DNA from: Anaerovibrio sp. JC8
GTDB lineage: Bacteria; Bacillota; Negativicutes; Selenomonadales; Selenomonadaceae
DNA: 64,000 bases
Direction of reading: 5' to 3'
NCBI RefSeq assembly: GCF_002100115.1
Contig: NZ_ANBM01000012.1
Coordinates: 1-64,000 of the forward strand
Part shown: positions 25,218 to 34,736 of the stretch, one piece after another
Numbering within the stretch: the stretch's first letter is position 1
How the letters are laid out: each line of letters begins with the position of its first letter
Position numbers and translations under genes: made by a program
The notes under the pieces: generated by a model
Seen by the model: the letters and a program-made list of their open reading frames with translations, nothing else
Databases searched by the model: none
Told to the model about the DNA's origin: nothing

Positions 25218-27716
25218 TTACTGAAAAACCGGCATATTCTTTTCATCATCAAAGGTGGCGGTGCAGCGTGGATAATTGCTGCAGCCCCAGAAATTGCCGT
25301 TGCGGCCCTTGATGCGTCTTAAGCTGCCTTCCCTGCACTTCGGACAAAGATATTTTGAATCCTGATTATTCTTCTGAATATGTTCCATAGGGGCCGCGGA
25401 GACCTTTGGCTCCTTATTATCCCTATTAACACCATTATAGCTGCTTCTTCCCCCAAAGGAAGGCACTGTCTCCTGATAGCCGCTGCCAGCTGTGGCGGTA
25501 AAGGAATCCATCAGCTGGAACTCCTGATTGAAGGCCTGCATTTCTTCCTCGCTGATATACGGGTTGCCGAAAGGCATTTCCTCAACAGGGGCTGCAGCAG
25601 AAGCCACATTGGACTGACTGCCATAATTTCTGTTATTGCCACCGAAGCTGCCACGGTTTTGAATCCGGGCCTTTGCCCCCTCCAAATCCGGCTTGCCATC
25701 CTTGTCATCACAGGTCATACGGCATTTCGGAAAGGCGGAGCAGCCCCAGAAATCACCATTCTTGCCGTGACGCTTCAGCAGCACACCGCTTTTGCACCGC
25801 GGGCATACATTGGCAGCCTCGCCCCCCTCAGTGGTGGCGGCCACCTGCAGCTTGGCTCCATAGGCCTTCTGGCAAAGGTCCGTGGTAAACTGGACCTGAT
25901 TCTTGATAAAGTCCTCCAGAGTACCATCACCGTCCGCCATGGAATGGAGCTTGTCCTCCCAAATAGCGGTAAAGTCCGGATAAGACAGCTCCTCCGGCAT
26001 GGCATCAATGAGCATGTAGGCCGACTGGGTTGGCTGGAGATACTTCTTCTTGCCTGTCTGGGTCATAAACTTCCGACGAATAAGGTCATCAATAATGGTG
26101 GCCCTGGTGGCCTCCGTACCAATACCATATACGTCCTTCAGCTTCTTCTTGGCCTCCGGGTCCTTGACGAATTTATGAATATCCTTCATGGCCGCCAGCA
26201 GGGTGGAGGTGGTGAAGCGTACCGGTGGCTTGGTGGCCTTCTGGCTCATTTCACCTTCCAGATAGGTTACTCCATCCTTTTTCTTCATCATCGGCAGTGA
26301 GGCGGAATCCTCCTCCTCACCATTTTCCCCGTTGTCGGCATTATCCTCGTTTTTATCCCTGGTCTGGGAGGTATACAGGGCCTTCCAGCCCAGATCAAGC
26401 TCCACCCGGCCGCTGGCCGTAAAGAGCTCATCCTTGTAATCTATTTCAATCTTTGTCTGATTATAGGTATGCACCGGATAGAACTGGGCAATGTAGGCCT
26501 GGGCCACAAGAAAATAAATATTCCGCTCCATGGCACTCAGCTTGTCACTGGCCGCCGGCACCCGTGTAGGGATAATGGCGTGATGGGCCGAGATTTTCTT
26601 ATCGTTCCAGGCCCGGCTCTTAATGGAGCTGTCAGCCTCAGCCGCCCACTTGGCCAGCTGCTCATCCCCAAAATTCTGGAGGTGCTGCAAAATTGCCCCA
26701 TTGTCCTTGAACTGATTTGTCGGCAAATACTCGCAGTCTGAACGGGGATAGGTGGTCAGCTTCCGCTCATAGAGCTTCTGGGCCGTATCCAGCACCTGCT
26801 GTGGATCATAGCCAAACCGTCTGCCCGCCAACACCTGCAGTGAGGACAGGGAAAATGGCAGACGCTGCTGCTCCTGCTTCTTGCTCTTGGTGTAGGCGGC
26901 AATAATTCCATCAGTTGGGGCAGCCAAAAACTCCGCCATCTTGGCCTCTGCCACAGCCTTGTCCACCAGGCGACCTTCTGAATCCAGCCCCGCCTGAATA
27001 TCCTTTGGCTTCCAGGTGGCATAAAAATCACCATTTTCATGGTGGAATTTGCCCTTTATGGTGTAATAATCCACCGGCTTGAAGTTCTCAATTTCCCGCT
27101 CCCGCCGTACTACCAGGGCAAGGGTGGGGGTCTTGACACGGCCCACCGGCAATACCAGCCGTCTGTGGCCGGCCCGCTGGGCTGCCAAAGTATAGGCACG
27201 GGATAAATTCATGCCAATAAGCCAGTCTGCCCGGGCTCTGGCCAGTGCCGACTGCTTCAGATTGAAAAATTCGCTGTTTTCCCGAAGGGAAGCGTTGGCT
27301 TCCTTAATGCTCTTTTCATCAAGGGCATTGAGGAGAATCCTCTTTACAGGCTTCTGGTTGCCCACATAATCCAATACCTCATCAATGAGCAGCTGACCTT
27401 CACGGTCCGGGTCCCCGGCATGAACTATTTCATCCGCCTGGTCAATAAGGCCCTTTACTATATTAAACTGCTTGGCGCAGGAGGCATCCACCAGCAGCTT
27501 CCACTGCTGGGGCACTATTGGCAGATCCTCTGCCCGCCAGCTTTTATATTTTTCGTCATACTCCTGAGGCTCAGCCTGCCGCAGGATATGCCCAAAGCCC
27601 CAGGTCACCGTTCCCCCGGCGGTTTCAATAAAACCATCACCCCGGCGGGATGGTCCTGGCAGACACTTGGCAATTTCGGCACCCATGCTGGGCTTCTCTG
27701 CTATATATAAACGCAC
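25218..27716 (-). CDS. topB: DNA topoisomerase III
   Basis: 832 residues, a type IA topoisomerase that decatenates DNA. The N-terminal TOPRIM domain has LYIAEKPSM and AGDPDREGQLLIDE; the catalytic Tyr lies in LTTYPRSDCEYLP. Two C-terminal zinc-finger modules carry CPRCKSG...GCSAFPKC and CPKCREG...GCSNYPRC, separated by a low-complexity Asn/Gly/Ser stretch of about 100 residues. Such a tail is longer than in E. coli TopB and resembles Firmicute forms. The GTG start follows GAGAGG. TopB can be plasmid- or element-borne, but here the neighbours look chromosomal. Confidence 0.93.
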   Translation of the reverse strand: MRLYIAEKPSMGAEIAKCLPGPSRRGDGFIETAGGTVTWGFGHILRQAEPQEYDEKYKSWRAEDLPIVPQQWKLLVDASCAKQFNIVKGLIDQADEIVHAGDPDREGQLLIDEVLDYVGNQKPVKRILLNALDEKSIKEANASLRENSEFFNLKQSALARARADWLIGMNLSRAYTLAAQRAGHRRLVLPVGRVKTPTLALVVRREREIENFKPVDYYTIKGKFHHENGDFYATWKPKDIQAGLDSEGRLVDKAVAEAKMAEFLAAPTDGIIAAYTKSKKQEQQRLPFSLSSLQVLAGRRFGYDPQQVLDTAQKLYERKLTTYPRSDCEYLPTNQFKDNGAILQHLQNFGDEQLAKWAAEADSSIKSRAWNDKKISAHHAIIPTRVPAASDKLSAMERNIYFLVAQAYIAQFYPVHTYNQTKIEIDYKDELFTASGRVELDLGWKALYTSQTRDKNEDNADNGENGEEEDSASLPMMKKKDGVTYLEGEMSQKATKPPVRFTTSTLLAAMKDIHKFVKDPEAKKKLKDVYGIGTEATRATIIDDLIRRKFMTQTGKKKYLQPTQSAYMLIDAMPEELSYPDFTAIWEDKLHSMADGDGTLEDFIKNQVQFTTDLCQKAYGAKLQVAATTEGGEAANVCPRCKSGVLLKRHGKNGDFWGCSAFPKCRMTCDDKDGKPDLEGAKARIQNRGSFGGNNRNYGSQSNVASAAAPVEEMPFGNPYISEEEMQAFNQEFQLMDSFTATAGSGYQETVPSFGGRSSYNGVNRDNKEPKVSAAPMEHIQKNNQDSKYLCPKCREGSLRRIKGRNGNFWGCSNYPRCTATFDDEKNMPVFQ

Positions 27717-27750
27717 TGTAACAACCTCTCGAATTTGTATCTTAATAATA

Positions 27751-28122
27751 TTAGGTAAAGATTAATTTATAAACTCCATATATCACTATTCCCGTCCACA
27801 GCAGCAGCAAAATAGTGGCTATAACCACCACTATGGGCAGAAAGCGGCCATAATGACCGGCACTATGCTGACAGTCCTCCAGCACATCAGGCGGCAGTAG
27901 CTGACGGAGTCCCGCCAGAATGGCCGGAACAATTATTGCATCATCCACCAGGCCCGCTGCGGGAATGGCATCCGGCACTATATCTATAGGGCTGATGAAA
28001 TATATAAGAGCGGCCAGTATGGCAAGGCGAAAGGCCTTGGGCGTCCTGCGGTTTATCAATGCGAACAGCATAACCACAATATCCTTGCGTATCAAATTAA
28101 ATATCATAATAAGCCGGTTCAT
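27751..28122 (-). CDS. YkvA-like DUF1232 membrane protein
   Basis: About 123 residues. The DUF1232 signature FRLAILAALIYFISPIDIVPDAIP is followed by GLVDDAIIVPAIL, and a C-terminal TM segment lies at LPIVVVIATILLLLWTGIVIYG. Function of the family is unknown. Two ATG codons are in frame; the second (28122) is 9 nt after GGGGAG and is preferred, since the first lies directly on the ribosome binding site. Single gene between topB and the divergent lysA. Confidence 0.85.
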   Translation of the reverse strand: MNRLIMIFNLIRKDIVVMLFALINRRTPKAFRLAILAALIYFISPIDIVPDAIPAAGLVDDAIIVPAILAGLRQLLPPDVLEDCQHSAGHYGRFLPIVVVIATILLLLWTGIVIYGVYKLIFT

Positions 28123-28242
28123 TATTTTCATCTCCCCTTGGATTAACTGGTTTCATTTAGCTGCCTATCATATTATTTTACCATATTTAAGCTATACCAC
28201 AAAATTAAGGTTGATTTTTGTAATATAACAAAAAATATATAA

Positions 28243-28271
28243 TTGACATATTTTCTATGACATTTTATACT
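28243..28271 (+). promoter_or_regulatory. Promoter of lysA
   Basis: TTGACA (28243-28248), 17-nt spacer, TATACT (28266-28271). The transcript would have a 70-75 nt AT-rich 5' leader; no lysine riboswitch of the usual length can fit. Confidence 0.75.
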
Positions 28272-28352
28272 ATCTATGTAATTAATAGTGCTTATCAATT
28301 AGTTTTTGATTAATTAGCTATTTTTCAAATTTAAATATGGAGGGCTTTATTT

Positions 28353-29615
28353 ATGAAAGAAAAGATTTTTCCAATTTCCCAGGAACGCCTGGAGGAGATT
28401 ATTGCAAAATTCCCTACGCCATTTCACATTTATGATGAAAAGGCAATTCGGGCCAATATACGCCGTCTTTTCAAAGCATTCAGCTGGGCTCCTGAATTCA
28501 GGGAGCATTTTGCTGTAAAGGCCACTCCAAATCCTAAGCTCATGCAGATTCTGGCAGAGGAGGGTGCCGGCACTGACTGCAGCTCCCTGGCGGAGCTGTG
28601 TCTCTCCGAGGCCGCCGGTATCACCGGTGAGAAAATCATGCTCACCTCCAATGATACCCCGGCAGATGAATTCCAGAAGGCCATTGAGCTGGGAGCAGTC
28701 ATCAATCTTGATGATATAACCCACATTGAGTATCTGGAAAAGCATGCCGGCATGCCGCAGATTATGTCCTTCCGCTATAATCCGGGCAATCTTATCGCCG
28801 GCAACGATATTATCGGCAAGCCTATGGAAGCCAAGTACGGCCTGACCCACGACCAAATTCTGGAGGCCTACAAAATGGCCCAGGACCGTGGTGTAAAGCG
28901 CTTTGGCCTTCACTGCATGGTCATTTCCAATGAGCTGAGAACCGAAGGCTTTGCTCTTACCGCTTCCATCATGTTCAATCTGGCCAAGGAAATCAAGGAA
29001 AAGCTGGGCATTACCCTGGAGTTTGTCAACCTTGGCGGCGGTATCGGTATCCCTTATGAGCCTGACCATGACGAAGTAAATCTGGAAGAGGTTGGCGAAG
29101 CTATCCATAAGTTGTATAATGACATAATGGTGACGGCCGGTCTGGGAAAATGTGCTATCTGCTTTGAGTCCGGCCGTGCCATCACTGGTCCTTATGGTTA
29201 TCTGGTTTCCACCGCTATCCATGAGAAGCACACCTACAAGAATTACATTGGTCTTGATTCCTGCATGGCCAATCTCATGCGTCCTGCCCTCTATGGCGCT
29301 TATCATCACATTACTGTGGTGGGCAAGGAAAAGGCCCCTAGGGACCATGTTTACGATGTTACCGGTTCTCTCTGTGAGAACAATGATAAATTTGCCATCG
29401 ACCGTCAGCTGCCAAAGATTGATATGGGAGACCGTATTGTCATTCATGACACCGGTGCCCACGGCCATTCCATGGGCTTTAACTACAACGGCAAGCTGAG
29501 AAGTGCCGAGCTGCTTCTCCGTGAGGACGGCAGCGTGGAAATGATCCGCCGGGCCGAGACCCTGGAGGATTACTTTGCAACTTTGACCGGTTTTGATGGT
29601 GCTATTATGAAGTAA
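28353..29615 (+). CDS. lysA: Diaminopimelate decarboxylase (PLP fold III)
   Basis: 420 residues. It catalyses the last step of lysine biosynthesis, decarboxylating meso-diaminopimelate. The PLP lysine lies in HFAVKATPN; the phosphate-binding glycine loop is NLGGGIGIPYEP; FESGRAITGPYGYL and the C-terminal DTGAHGHSMGFNYNGKLR complete the two-site active centre. Sequence motifs differ from the Selenomonas lysine/ornithine decarboxylase, so LysA is favoured, though related amino-acid decarboxylases cannot be fully excluded. The ATG follows GGAGGG. An AEC transporter gene follows 14 bp later, possibly exporting a product or importing a precursor. Confidence 0.88.
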   Translation: MKEKIFPISQERLEEIIAKFPTPFHIYDEKAIRANIRRLFKAFSWAPEFREHFAVKATPNPKLMQILAEEGAGTDCSSLAELCLSEAAGITGEKIMLTSNDTPADEFQKAIELGAVINLDDITHIEYLEKHAGMPQIMSFRYNPGNLIAGNDIIGKPMEAKYGLTHDQILEAYKMAQDRGVKRFGLHCMVISNELRTEGFALTASIMFNLAKEIKEKLGITLEFVNLGGGIGIPYEPDHDEVNLEEVGEAIHKLYNDIMVTAGLGKCAICFESGRAITGPYGYLVSTAIHEKHTYKNYIGLDSCMANLMRPALYGAYHHITVVGKEKAPRDHVYDVTGSLCENNDKFAIDRQLPKIDMGDRIVIHDTGAHGHSMGFNYNGKLRSAELLLREDGSVEMIRRAETLEDYFATLTGFDGAIMK

Positions 29616-29628
29616 AGCTGGTTTTAAT

Positions 29629-30570
29629 ATGTACAGTAATTTTATAGTTGCCCTGGAGGCAGTGCTTCCAATAGCCATCCTTATAGGAATCGGCCTGTTG
29701 GTCAAGAAAATGCATTTTCTCACCAAGGATGAAATAAACCATGTGAACAAGCTGGTATTTAAAATCCTGTTCTTCTGCCTCCTGTTTCAAAATATGTATC
29801 AGGCCGATTTTGGCTTAGCCTTTCAGCCCCGGCTGCTGCTTTTTGCCTTTGTGGCCATCCTGGCCACGGTGGCAGTGGCTGCTGTTGTTGTGTGCTATTT
29901 TGAAACCGACAACAAACGGCGGGGCGCCATGATACATTCCATATACCGCAGTAATTTTATTATTATCGGTATTCCCGTGGCAGCCAATATTTATGGCCAT
30001 GATAAAATCGCCATTACGGCCATGCTTATTACGGTGGTCATCCCTATGTACAATGTACTGGCGGTTGCCATCTTTGAAACCTTCCGGGGCAACAGCATCC
30101 GCTTAAAGCCGGTGCTGCTGGGTATCGCCCAGAATCCCATGATACTGGGCTGTGTTACCGGTATTATCTTTAGTCTGTGTCATATTGTGGTTCCCGACTG
30201 TATCCTGAAGCCGATTTTTCAGGTTGGCAGCGCCACCACTCCATTGGCCCTGATTTTGCTGGGGGCCTCATTTACCATTTCCAGTGTAATGCGCAACAAG
30301 CTGTCTATTGCCCTTTGCACCATCGCCCGCCTTATAATCGCCCCGGCCATTATTCTGCCGGTGGCTGTATGGATGGGCTATCGCGACATTGAGCTGGTGT
30401 CCCTCATGACAGTGTTTGCTGCCCCATGTGCCGTGGTGGGCTTCACCATGGCCCAGCAGATGGACAGCGACTACGAGCTGGCCGCCAACTGCATAATCGC
30501 AACCTCCGGCTTCTCTTGCCTCACCATCTTTGGCTGGATATTCCTGGGAAAAACTTTAGGGCTTATCTAA
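29629..30570 (+). CDS. AEC family transporter (auxin efflux carrier-like)
   Basis: 313 residues with about ten hydrophobic segments in two repeats (for example LEAVLPIAILIGIGLLV at the start and CIIATSGFSCLTIFGWIFL at the end). AEC proteins move organic acids such as malate or amino-acid derivatives; the substrate is unknown. The conserved GIPVAANIYG and APCAVVGFTMAQQM regions are visible. It begins just after lysA with a weak ribosome binding site, so translation may be coupled. The stop codon lies in the loop of a terminator hairpin. Confidence 0.87.
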   Translation: MYSNFIVALEAVLPIAILIGIGLLVKKMHFLTKDEINHVNKLVFKILFFCLLFQNMYQADFGLAFQPRLLLFAFVAILATVAVAAVVVCYFETDNKRRGAMIHSIYRSNFIIIGIPVAANIYGHDKIAITAMLITVVIPMYNVLAVAIFETFRGNSIRLKPVLLGIAQNPMILGCVTGIIFSLCHIVVPDCILKPIFQVGSATTPLALILLGASFTISSVMRNKLSIALCTIARLIIAPAIILPVAVWMGYRDIELVSLMTVFAAPCAVVGFTMAQQMDSDYELAANCIIATSGFSCLTIFGWIFLGKTLGLI

Positions 30571-30580
30571 GCCCTTTTTC
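30558..30580 (+). terminator. Terminator of the lysA operon
   Basis: AGGGCTT (30558-30564) with AAGCCCT (30569-30575) and a TTTTTC tail. The transporter's TAA is within the hairpin. Confidence 0.75.
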
Positions 30581-30654
30581 TTTATTTTAGACTTATTTTA
30601 GTGTATAATATCTCTGTTATGCAGATGGTATCCATCTATATAATTTAATGCTAT

Positions 30655-30743
30655 GGAGAGGTGTCCGAGTGGTCGAAGGTGCTTGACTCGAAATCAAGTG
30701 AGGTTAATAGCCTCCGTGGGTTCGAATCCCACCCTCTCTGCCA
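30655..30743 (+). tRNA. tRNA-Ser (anticodon CGA)
   Basis: A class II tRNA with encoded CCA. The acceptor stem GGAGAGG pairs with CCTCTCT (terminal G-U), discriminator G, D-arm TCCGAGTGGTCGAAGG, anticodon loop CTCGAAA giving CGA (reads UCG), long variable arm GAGGTTAATAGCCTC and T-loop GGTTCGAATCC. Confidence 0.95.
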
Positions 30744-30808
30744 TCAGCGCTTGGTGAAAGCAAACGCAGTACTGCTTGAGCCTGGTGATGATCACTTAGT
30801 GTATTTAC

Positions 30809-30837
30809 AGATTGCTCTCCGGCAATCTCTTTTTTTA
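30809..30837 (+). terminator. Terminator between tRNA-Ser and gltX
   Basis: AGATTGC (30809-30815) with GCAATCT (30822-30828), 6-nt loop, then CTTTTTTT. It lies 65 bp after the tRNA and 13 bp before the gltX start, so it may end the tRNA transcript or attenuate gltX. The 65 nt before it show no T-box consensus. Confidence 0.7.
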
Positions 30838-30849
30838 GGAGGAATTATT

Positions 30850-32319
30850 TTGTCAAATCGCGTTCGTACCCGTTTTGCACCAAGCCCTACCGGCTATATG
30901 CATATCGGTAATCTTCGTACCGCACTCTATGGTTATCTTTTTTCCAAGTCCCAGAATGGTGATTTTCTACTCCGTATCGAGGATACTGACCAGAAGCGCT
31001 ATGTGGCTGATGCGGTAGAGTTTATTCAGAATACCTTAAAGGCAGCCAATATTATCCCTAACGAGGGACCGGATATTGGCGGTGACTGCGGCCCATACAT
31101 CCAGAGCCAGCGACTTGACATCTATAAGAAGTACGCTGAGGAGCTTATTGAAAAGGGTCATGCCTACCGTTGCTTCTGCAATGATTGCAGTGAGGAGCAG
31201 CATGCTGCCCAGGAGGCCGGCGATGCCAAGAGCTTTGGCGGTTATAACCGTGCCTGCCGCGATTTGGAGCAGTCTGTTATTGACCAGTATCTGGCTGAGG
31301 GCAGACCTTATGTTATCCGCCAGAAGATGCCTCTCACCGGTGAGGTTACCTTCCATGATGTGGTACATGGCAACATTACCATTGCCTGCGATACCCTTGA
31401 GGACCAGGTTATCCTGAAGCGTGACGGCATGCCTACCTACAATTTTGCCAACGTTATCGATGACCATCTTATGGACATCAGCCATATTTTCCGTGGTACC
31501 GAGTTCATCACTTCTACTCCGAAGCATGTTCTCCTGTACCAGTTCCTGGGCTGGGAGCCACCGGTATTCATTCATCTGCCACCTGTAATGGGCAAGAATG
31601 AGGACGGCTCCATATCCAAGCTCTCCAAGCGTCATGGTGCCACCGGCTTTAGCCAGCTGGTAGACATGGGTTATCTCCCGGAGGCTATCACCAACTATGT
31701 AGCTCTCCTGGGCTGGTCCCCAAAATCCGAGCAGGAAATCTTCACCATGAACGAGCTTATTGAGCGCTTCTCCCTTGAGGGCCTCAGCAAGTCCCCGGCT
31801 GTTTTTGACTACAACAAGCTGGACTGGGTAAACGGTGAATACTTCAAGGCCATGAGCGACGAGGATTTTGCCAAGCTTTCCAGTGCTTTTGGCGGCATTA
31901 TTGCTGAATCCATGGGTGAAAAGTGGACCTATCTGGCTTCTCTCCTTAAGACCCGGGTAAGCCGCTTCAATGAAATCCCGGATCAGATTGGCTTCTTCAA
32001 GGACCTGCCTGATTATTCCACTGATCTGTTCAACAATAAGCGCAACAAGGTAAATCCTGAAAAAGCAGCAGAGATTCTCCCAGTGGTTATTCAGGTTCTG
32101 GAAAAAGTACAAACCTGGACCCCTGAGGGCATTGATGAAATCCTCCAGCCAGGCGTAGCAGAAAGCGGCATCAAGATGGGCACCTTTATGTGGCCTGCCC
32201 GCATTGCCCTGTCCGGTCAGACAGTAACCCCGGGCGGTGTTACCGAGCTGCTTTATCTCCTGGGCAGAGAAGAATCCATGAAACGTTTAAATATTGGTCT
32301 TGAAAAGGTGCAGGGCTAA
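30850..32319 (+). CDS. gltX: Glutamyl-tRNA synthetase
   Basis: 489 residues, class I synthetase that charges tRNA-Glu (and in many Firmicutes tRNA-Gln). HIGH-type motif PSPTGYMHIGNLRTALY near the N-terminus; KMSKS-type motif SKLSKRHGATG; a C-terminal helical anticodon-binding domain. The start is TTG at 30850, 7 nt after AGGAGG; the longer open frame upstream runs through tRNA-Ser and is not coding. Its cognate tRNA-Glu lies 75 bp downstream. Confidence 0.94.
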   Translation: MSNRVRTRFAPSPTGYMHIGNLRTALYGYLFSKSQNGDFLLRIEDTDQKRYVADAVEFIQNTLKAANIIPNEGPDIGGDCGPYIQSQRLDIYKKYAEELIEKGHAYRCFCNDCSEEQHAAQEAGDAKSFGGYNRACRDLEQSVIDQYLAEGRPYVIRQKMPLTGEVTFHDVVHGNITIACDTLEDQVILKRDGMPTYNFANVIDDHLMDISHIFRGTEFITSTPKHVLLYQFLGWEPPVFIHLPPVMGKNEDGSISKLSKRHGATGFSQLVDMGYLPEAITNYVALLGWSPKSEQEIFTMNELIERFSLEGLSKSPAVFDYNKLDWVNGEYFKAMSDEDFAKLSSAFGGIIAESMGEKWTYLASLLKTRVSRFNEIPDQIGFFKDLPDYSTDLFNNKRNKVNPEKAAEILPVVIQVLEKVQTWTPEGIDEILQPGVAESGIKMGTFMWPARIALSGQTVTPGGVTELLYLLGREESMKRLNIGLEKVQG

Positions 32320-32351
32320 TATAGAGCTTCAAAAAACTTTTAAAAAACTAT

Positions 32352-32381
32352 TTGACAAGTAACCTCAATTTGAGGTATTAT
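32352..32381 (+). promoter_or_regulatory. tRNA-Glu promoter with palindrome in the spacer
   Basis: TTGACA (32352-32357), 18-nt spacer, TATTAT (32376-32381). The spacer holds a perfect inverted repeat, ACCTCAA-T-TTGAGGT (32362-32376), that touches the -10 box. This is an operator-like placement. Confidence 0.7.
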
Positions 32382-32394
32382 ATTCATTGTCAAC

Positions 32395-32469
32395 GGCGCG
32401 TTGGTCAAGTGGTTAAGACTCCGCCCTCTCACGGCGGCTTCAGGGGTTCGAATCCCCTACGCGTCACCA
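32395..32469 (+). tRNA. tRNA-Glu (anticodon CTC)
   Basis: A 72-nt body plus discriminator and encoded CCA. Acceptor GGCGCGT/ACGCGTC (one G-U), anticodon stem CCGCC/GGCGG with loop CTCTCAC giving CTC (reads GAG), T-arm AGGGGTTCGAATCCCCT. It sits right after gltX with its own promoter. Confidence 0.95.
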
Positions 32470-32471
32470 TA

Positions 32472-32509
32472 AAAAAATCAGCTCAGGACATTTCGTCCTG
32501 AGCTTTTTT
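32472..32509 (+). terminator. Terminator of tRNA-Glu, also facing the MCP gene
   Basis: GCTCAGGAC-ATTTC-GTCCTGAGC (32481-32503) flanked by AAAAAAAT and TTTTTTG, so it can act in both directions. Confidence 0.8.
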
Positions 32510-32531
32510 GATGTTTATTTTTGCTGCTGTA

Positions 32532-34553
32532 TTACTTGAAGAAGCCCATATCCTGGGAAAGCTTGTCAGCAACCTGCTTTAATCCGCTGGCGGATTCTGC
32601 CAGGGTTATAACTGTTGCCGAGAGCTCCTCCATGGAAGCACTGGTCTCTTCTGCACTGGCTGCATTTTCCTCTGAAATGGCACTGAGTGAGGTTATAACA
32701 TTGGATACCTTATCCTTGGAGGTCTCGCACTGCTTTGCACCATCAGAAATTTCATATACGCCATTTACGGTTTCGTTGATATCACCAATCATGCCGTTTA
32801 TGGACTCAATGGTTTCACCAAGGGAAGTCTGCTGATCGGAATTGGCCGCCTTGACTTCATCAGCTGCTGCAACTGCACCCCCAGCCTTGCTGATCAGTAT
32901 ATCCATCTCCTGTTTGATTTCATCAGCCAGGTTCTTGGACTCACCGGCCAGCTTGCCAATTTCTTCGGCAACAACCGAGAAGCCCCGTCCGGCTTCACCA
33001 GCCCGTGCGGCCTCTATGCTGGCGTTAAGTGATAACAGTGTGGTCTGACTTGCAATGCTATTGATGCCCTCAACCTTGTCATTAATATTTCTTACGGCAT
33101 TTTGGGTTTCCTGAATAGCCTCTGCTATATCAGTAATCTTGCTGGTCATTCCTTCTGCAGATTTCTGGAGATTTTCCAGGGACCTGGTTGAGGCTGTGGA
33201 TGCCTCCTTCATTGTATTGGACAATGACTCAAGCCGTTCTGCACTGGACTGAACATCTATAACAGCCTCGCTGATGGTCATAACGTTCTCTGAGGCTGTC
33301 TGAATTTCATTGGCCTGCTGGGTTGCACCGGTGGCAACCTCCTGAATGGCATTGGTTATGTCATCAGTAGTCCGGGAAATCTGATCCAGGGTCTCTGACA
33401 GATTTTCGGAGGAATCCGCAACACTTCGTGCCCCACGCTTTATGTTCCCCACAATTGCTGTCAGCTTTTGGGCCAAAGAATTTGCCGAATTCACCATTAC
33501 GCCAAATTCATCTTTTCTGTCACGGTCATCCGCAATTTCCACGAACTTTCCTTCTGACATTTCCTTAAGGGCATTGGTTATATTGCTGACCGGCTTATAG
33601 AAGGCCCGGGCGGTGAGAATTGCAAAAAAGGCTGCTATGCACACCATTACAATGGCAATGGCCACAACTATATATGCCGTCTTTTTTGCTGCACCCAAAA
33701 TCTTTACGGAGTTTGTTGCAACAACAACCTTGAAATCAGAGTACGGCTCCCTCTCATAGGCAATATGGGCTGAATAGCCCTTACCTGTATCTGTGATATA
33801 AAAGCCCTTATCCTTCCCGCTTGTCATAGGCACAGATTTGGATCTGTCCTCTTCATCGTGATCCTTGCCGATTACATACTGGGAATGAGCGGCAACAAAG
33901 CCTGTTCTGTCCAATATGAAGGCATCTTCAAAGGCCCCGGCCAACAGGTCGTGGAAATCTTCCATATCGTAGTTTCTCTGAACACTGCCGATTACCTTTC
34001 CGTTTTCATCAAAAACCGGCACTATCATACATATCTGACGTATTCCTGTGGCCTTGGATACCATTACATCTGATATGTAAATCGGTGTACCCTTCATGGC
34101 CTGCTTGTAATACTCTCTGTCAGAAATATTTACACATTTGCCCACGGTTCTTAAAAGCTGATTGCCATCGGTACCGGTGAGAGTTGTACCATTGCCGTCA
34201 TCCATGTAGGCATCTACGGCCTTCATGGCTGCAAACACATCACCACTGAGGGCAGCTGCGCCGGTGGGATCCTTCAGGTAGGCTATGGTAGCAGGTGTAG
34301 TGGCCAATACCTTCAATGAGGATACATTTTTTTCAATGATCTTTGCAAAAAGATCCTCCATATAGCTTGCCTGCCACTCCAATTTCTCCTTGGCATCCTC
34401 CACGGCCTTGTCAGTAGAGGTTATATAGCTAACAACAGTGGATAATACCATAGGGACGAAAACCAGCAGCAGCATTATGGCAATCAGCCTGGTTTTAAAT
34501 GAATCCTTGGTGGGTACAAGCTTGGAAAAATTATCATCATTGTCATTGTACAT
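32532..34553 (-). CDS. Methyl-accepting chemotaxis protein
   Basis: About 673 residues. N-terminal TM segment ([22 protein letters not shown]), a large extracellular dCache-type sensor (about residues 45-280), a second TM ([22 protein letters not shown]), HAMP, then a cytoplasmic signalling domain with the hairpin tip [19 protein letters not shown] and [20 protein letters not shown]. The ligand is unknown. The ATG at 34553 follows AGAGGTG; an upstream in-frame ATG at 34571 lies on that ribosome binding site. No che genes are in this window. Confidence 0.92.
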   Translation of the reverse strand: MYNDNDDNFSKLVPTKDSFKTRLIAIMLLLVFVPMVLSTVVSYITSTDKAVEDAKEKLEWQASYMEDLFAKIIEKNVSSLKVLATTPATIAYLKDPTGAAALSGDVFAAMKAVDAYMDDGNGTTLTGTDGNQLLRTVGKCVNISDREYYKQAMKGTPIYISDVMVSKATGIRQICMIVPVFDENGKVIGSVQRNYDMEDFHDLLAGAFEDAFILDRTGFVAAHSQYVIGKDHDEEDRSKSVPMTSGKDKGFYITDTGKGYSAHIAYEREPYSDFKVVVATNSVKILGAAKKTAYIVVAIAIVMVCIAAFFAILTARAFYKPVSNITNALKEMSEGKFVEIADDRDRKDEFGVMVNSANSLAQKLTAIVGNIKRGARSVADSSENLSETLDQISRTTDDITNAIQEVATGATQQANEIQTASENVMTISEAVIDVQSSAERLESLSNTMKEASTASTRSLENLQKSAEGMTSKITDIAEAIQETQNAVRNINDKVEGINSIASQTTLLSLNASIEAARAGEAGRGFSVVAEEIGKLAGESKNLADEIKQEMDILISKAGGAVAAADEVKAANSDQQTSLGETIESINGMIGDINETVNGVYEISDGAKQCETSKDKVSNVITSLSAISEENAASAEETSASMEELSATVITLAESASGLKQVADKLSQDMGFFK

Positions 34554-34673
34554 ACAACATTCACCTCTCATCCTTATTTAATGATTTTGTGTGAATTATT
34601 CTCCATTAACTTTTATTTTCCTGCTTTTGTAATTAAAATTAACAAAACATACCTTTATTGTAATCAATGCATC

Positions 34674-34717
34674 AAAAAACGGGCTGCAGGACGAATTATC
34701 GCCATACAGCCCGTTTT
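34674..34717 (-). terminator. Terminator after the GGGtGRT gene
   Basis: On the minus strand AAAACGGGCTG and CAGCCCGTTTTTTG pair around a loop of about 20 nt, ending the glycolysis/Fe-S gene series. Confidence 0.75.
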
Positions 34718-34736
34718 ACGGAACTAATTTAATTTA

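Noticed and set aside
28272-28352. Lysine riboswitch before lysA
   Set aside because: The leader is only about 75 nt and AT-rich; a lysine riboswitch needs roughly 170 nt or more.
28347-29750. A 467-residue frame antisense to lysA
   Set aside because: A long shadow frame caused by codon bias; lysA has all its motifs, a promoter and a ribosome binding site.
30744-30808. T-box leader or SRP RNA upstream of gltX
   Set aside because: Too short (65 nt), no T-box sequence, no SRP GGAA/GNRA tetraloop core.
30661-30849. N-terminal extension of gltX
   Set aside because: It translates through tRNA-Ser and a terminator; the TTG at 30850 has AGGAGG and gives the standard N-terminus.
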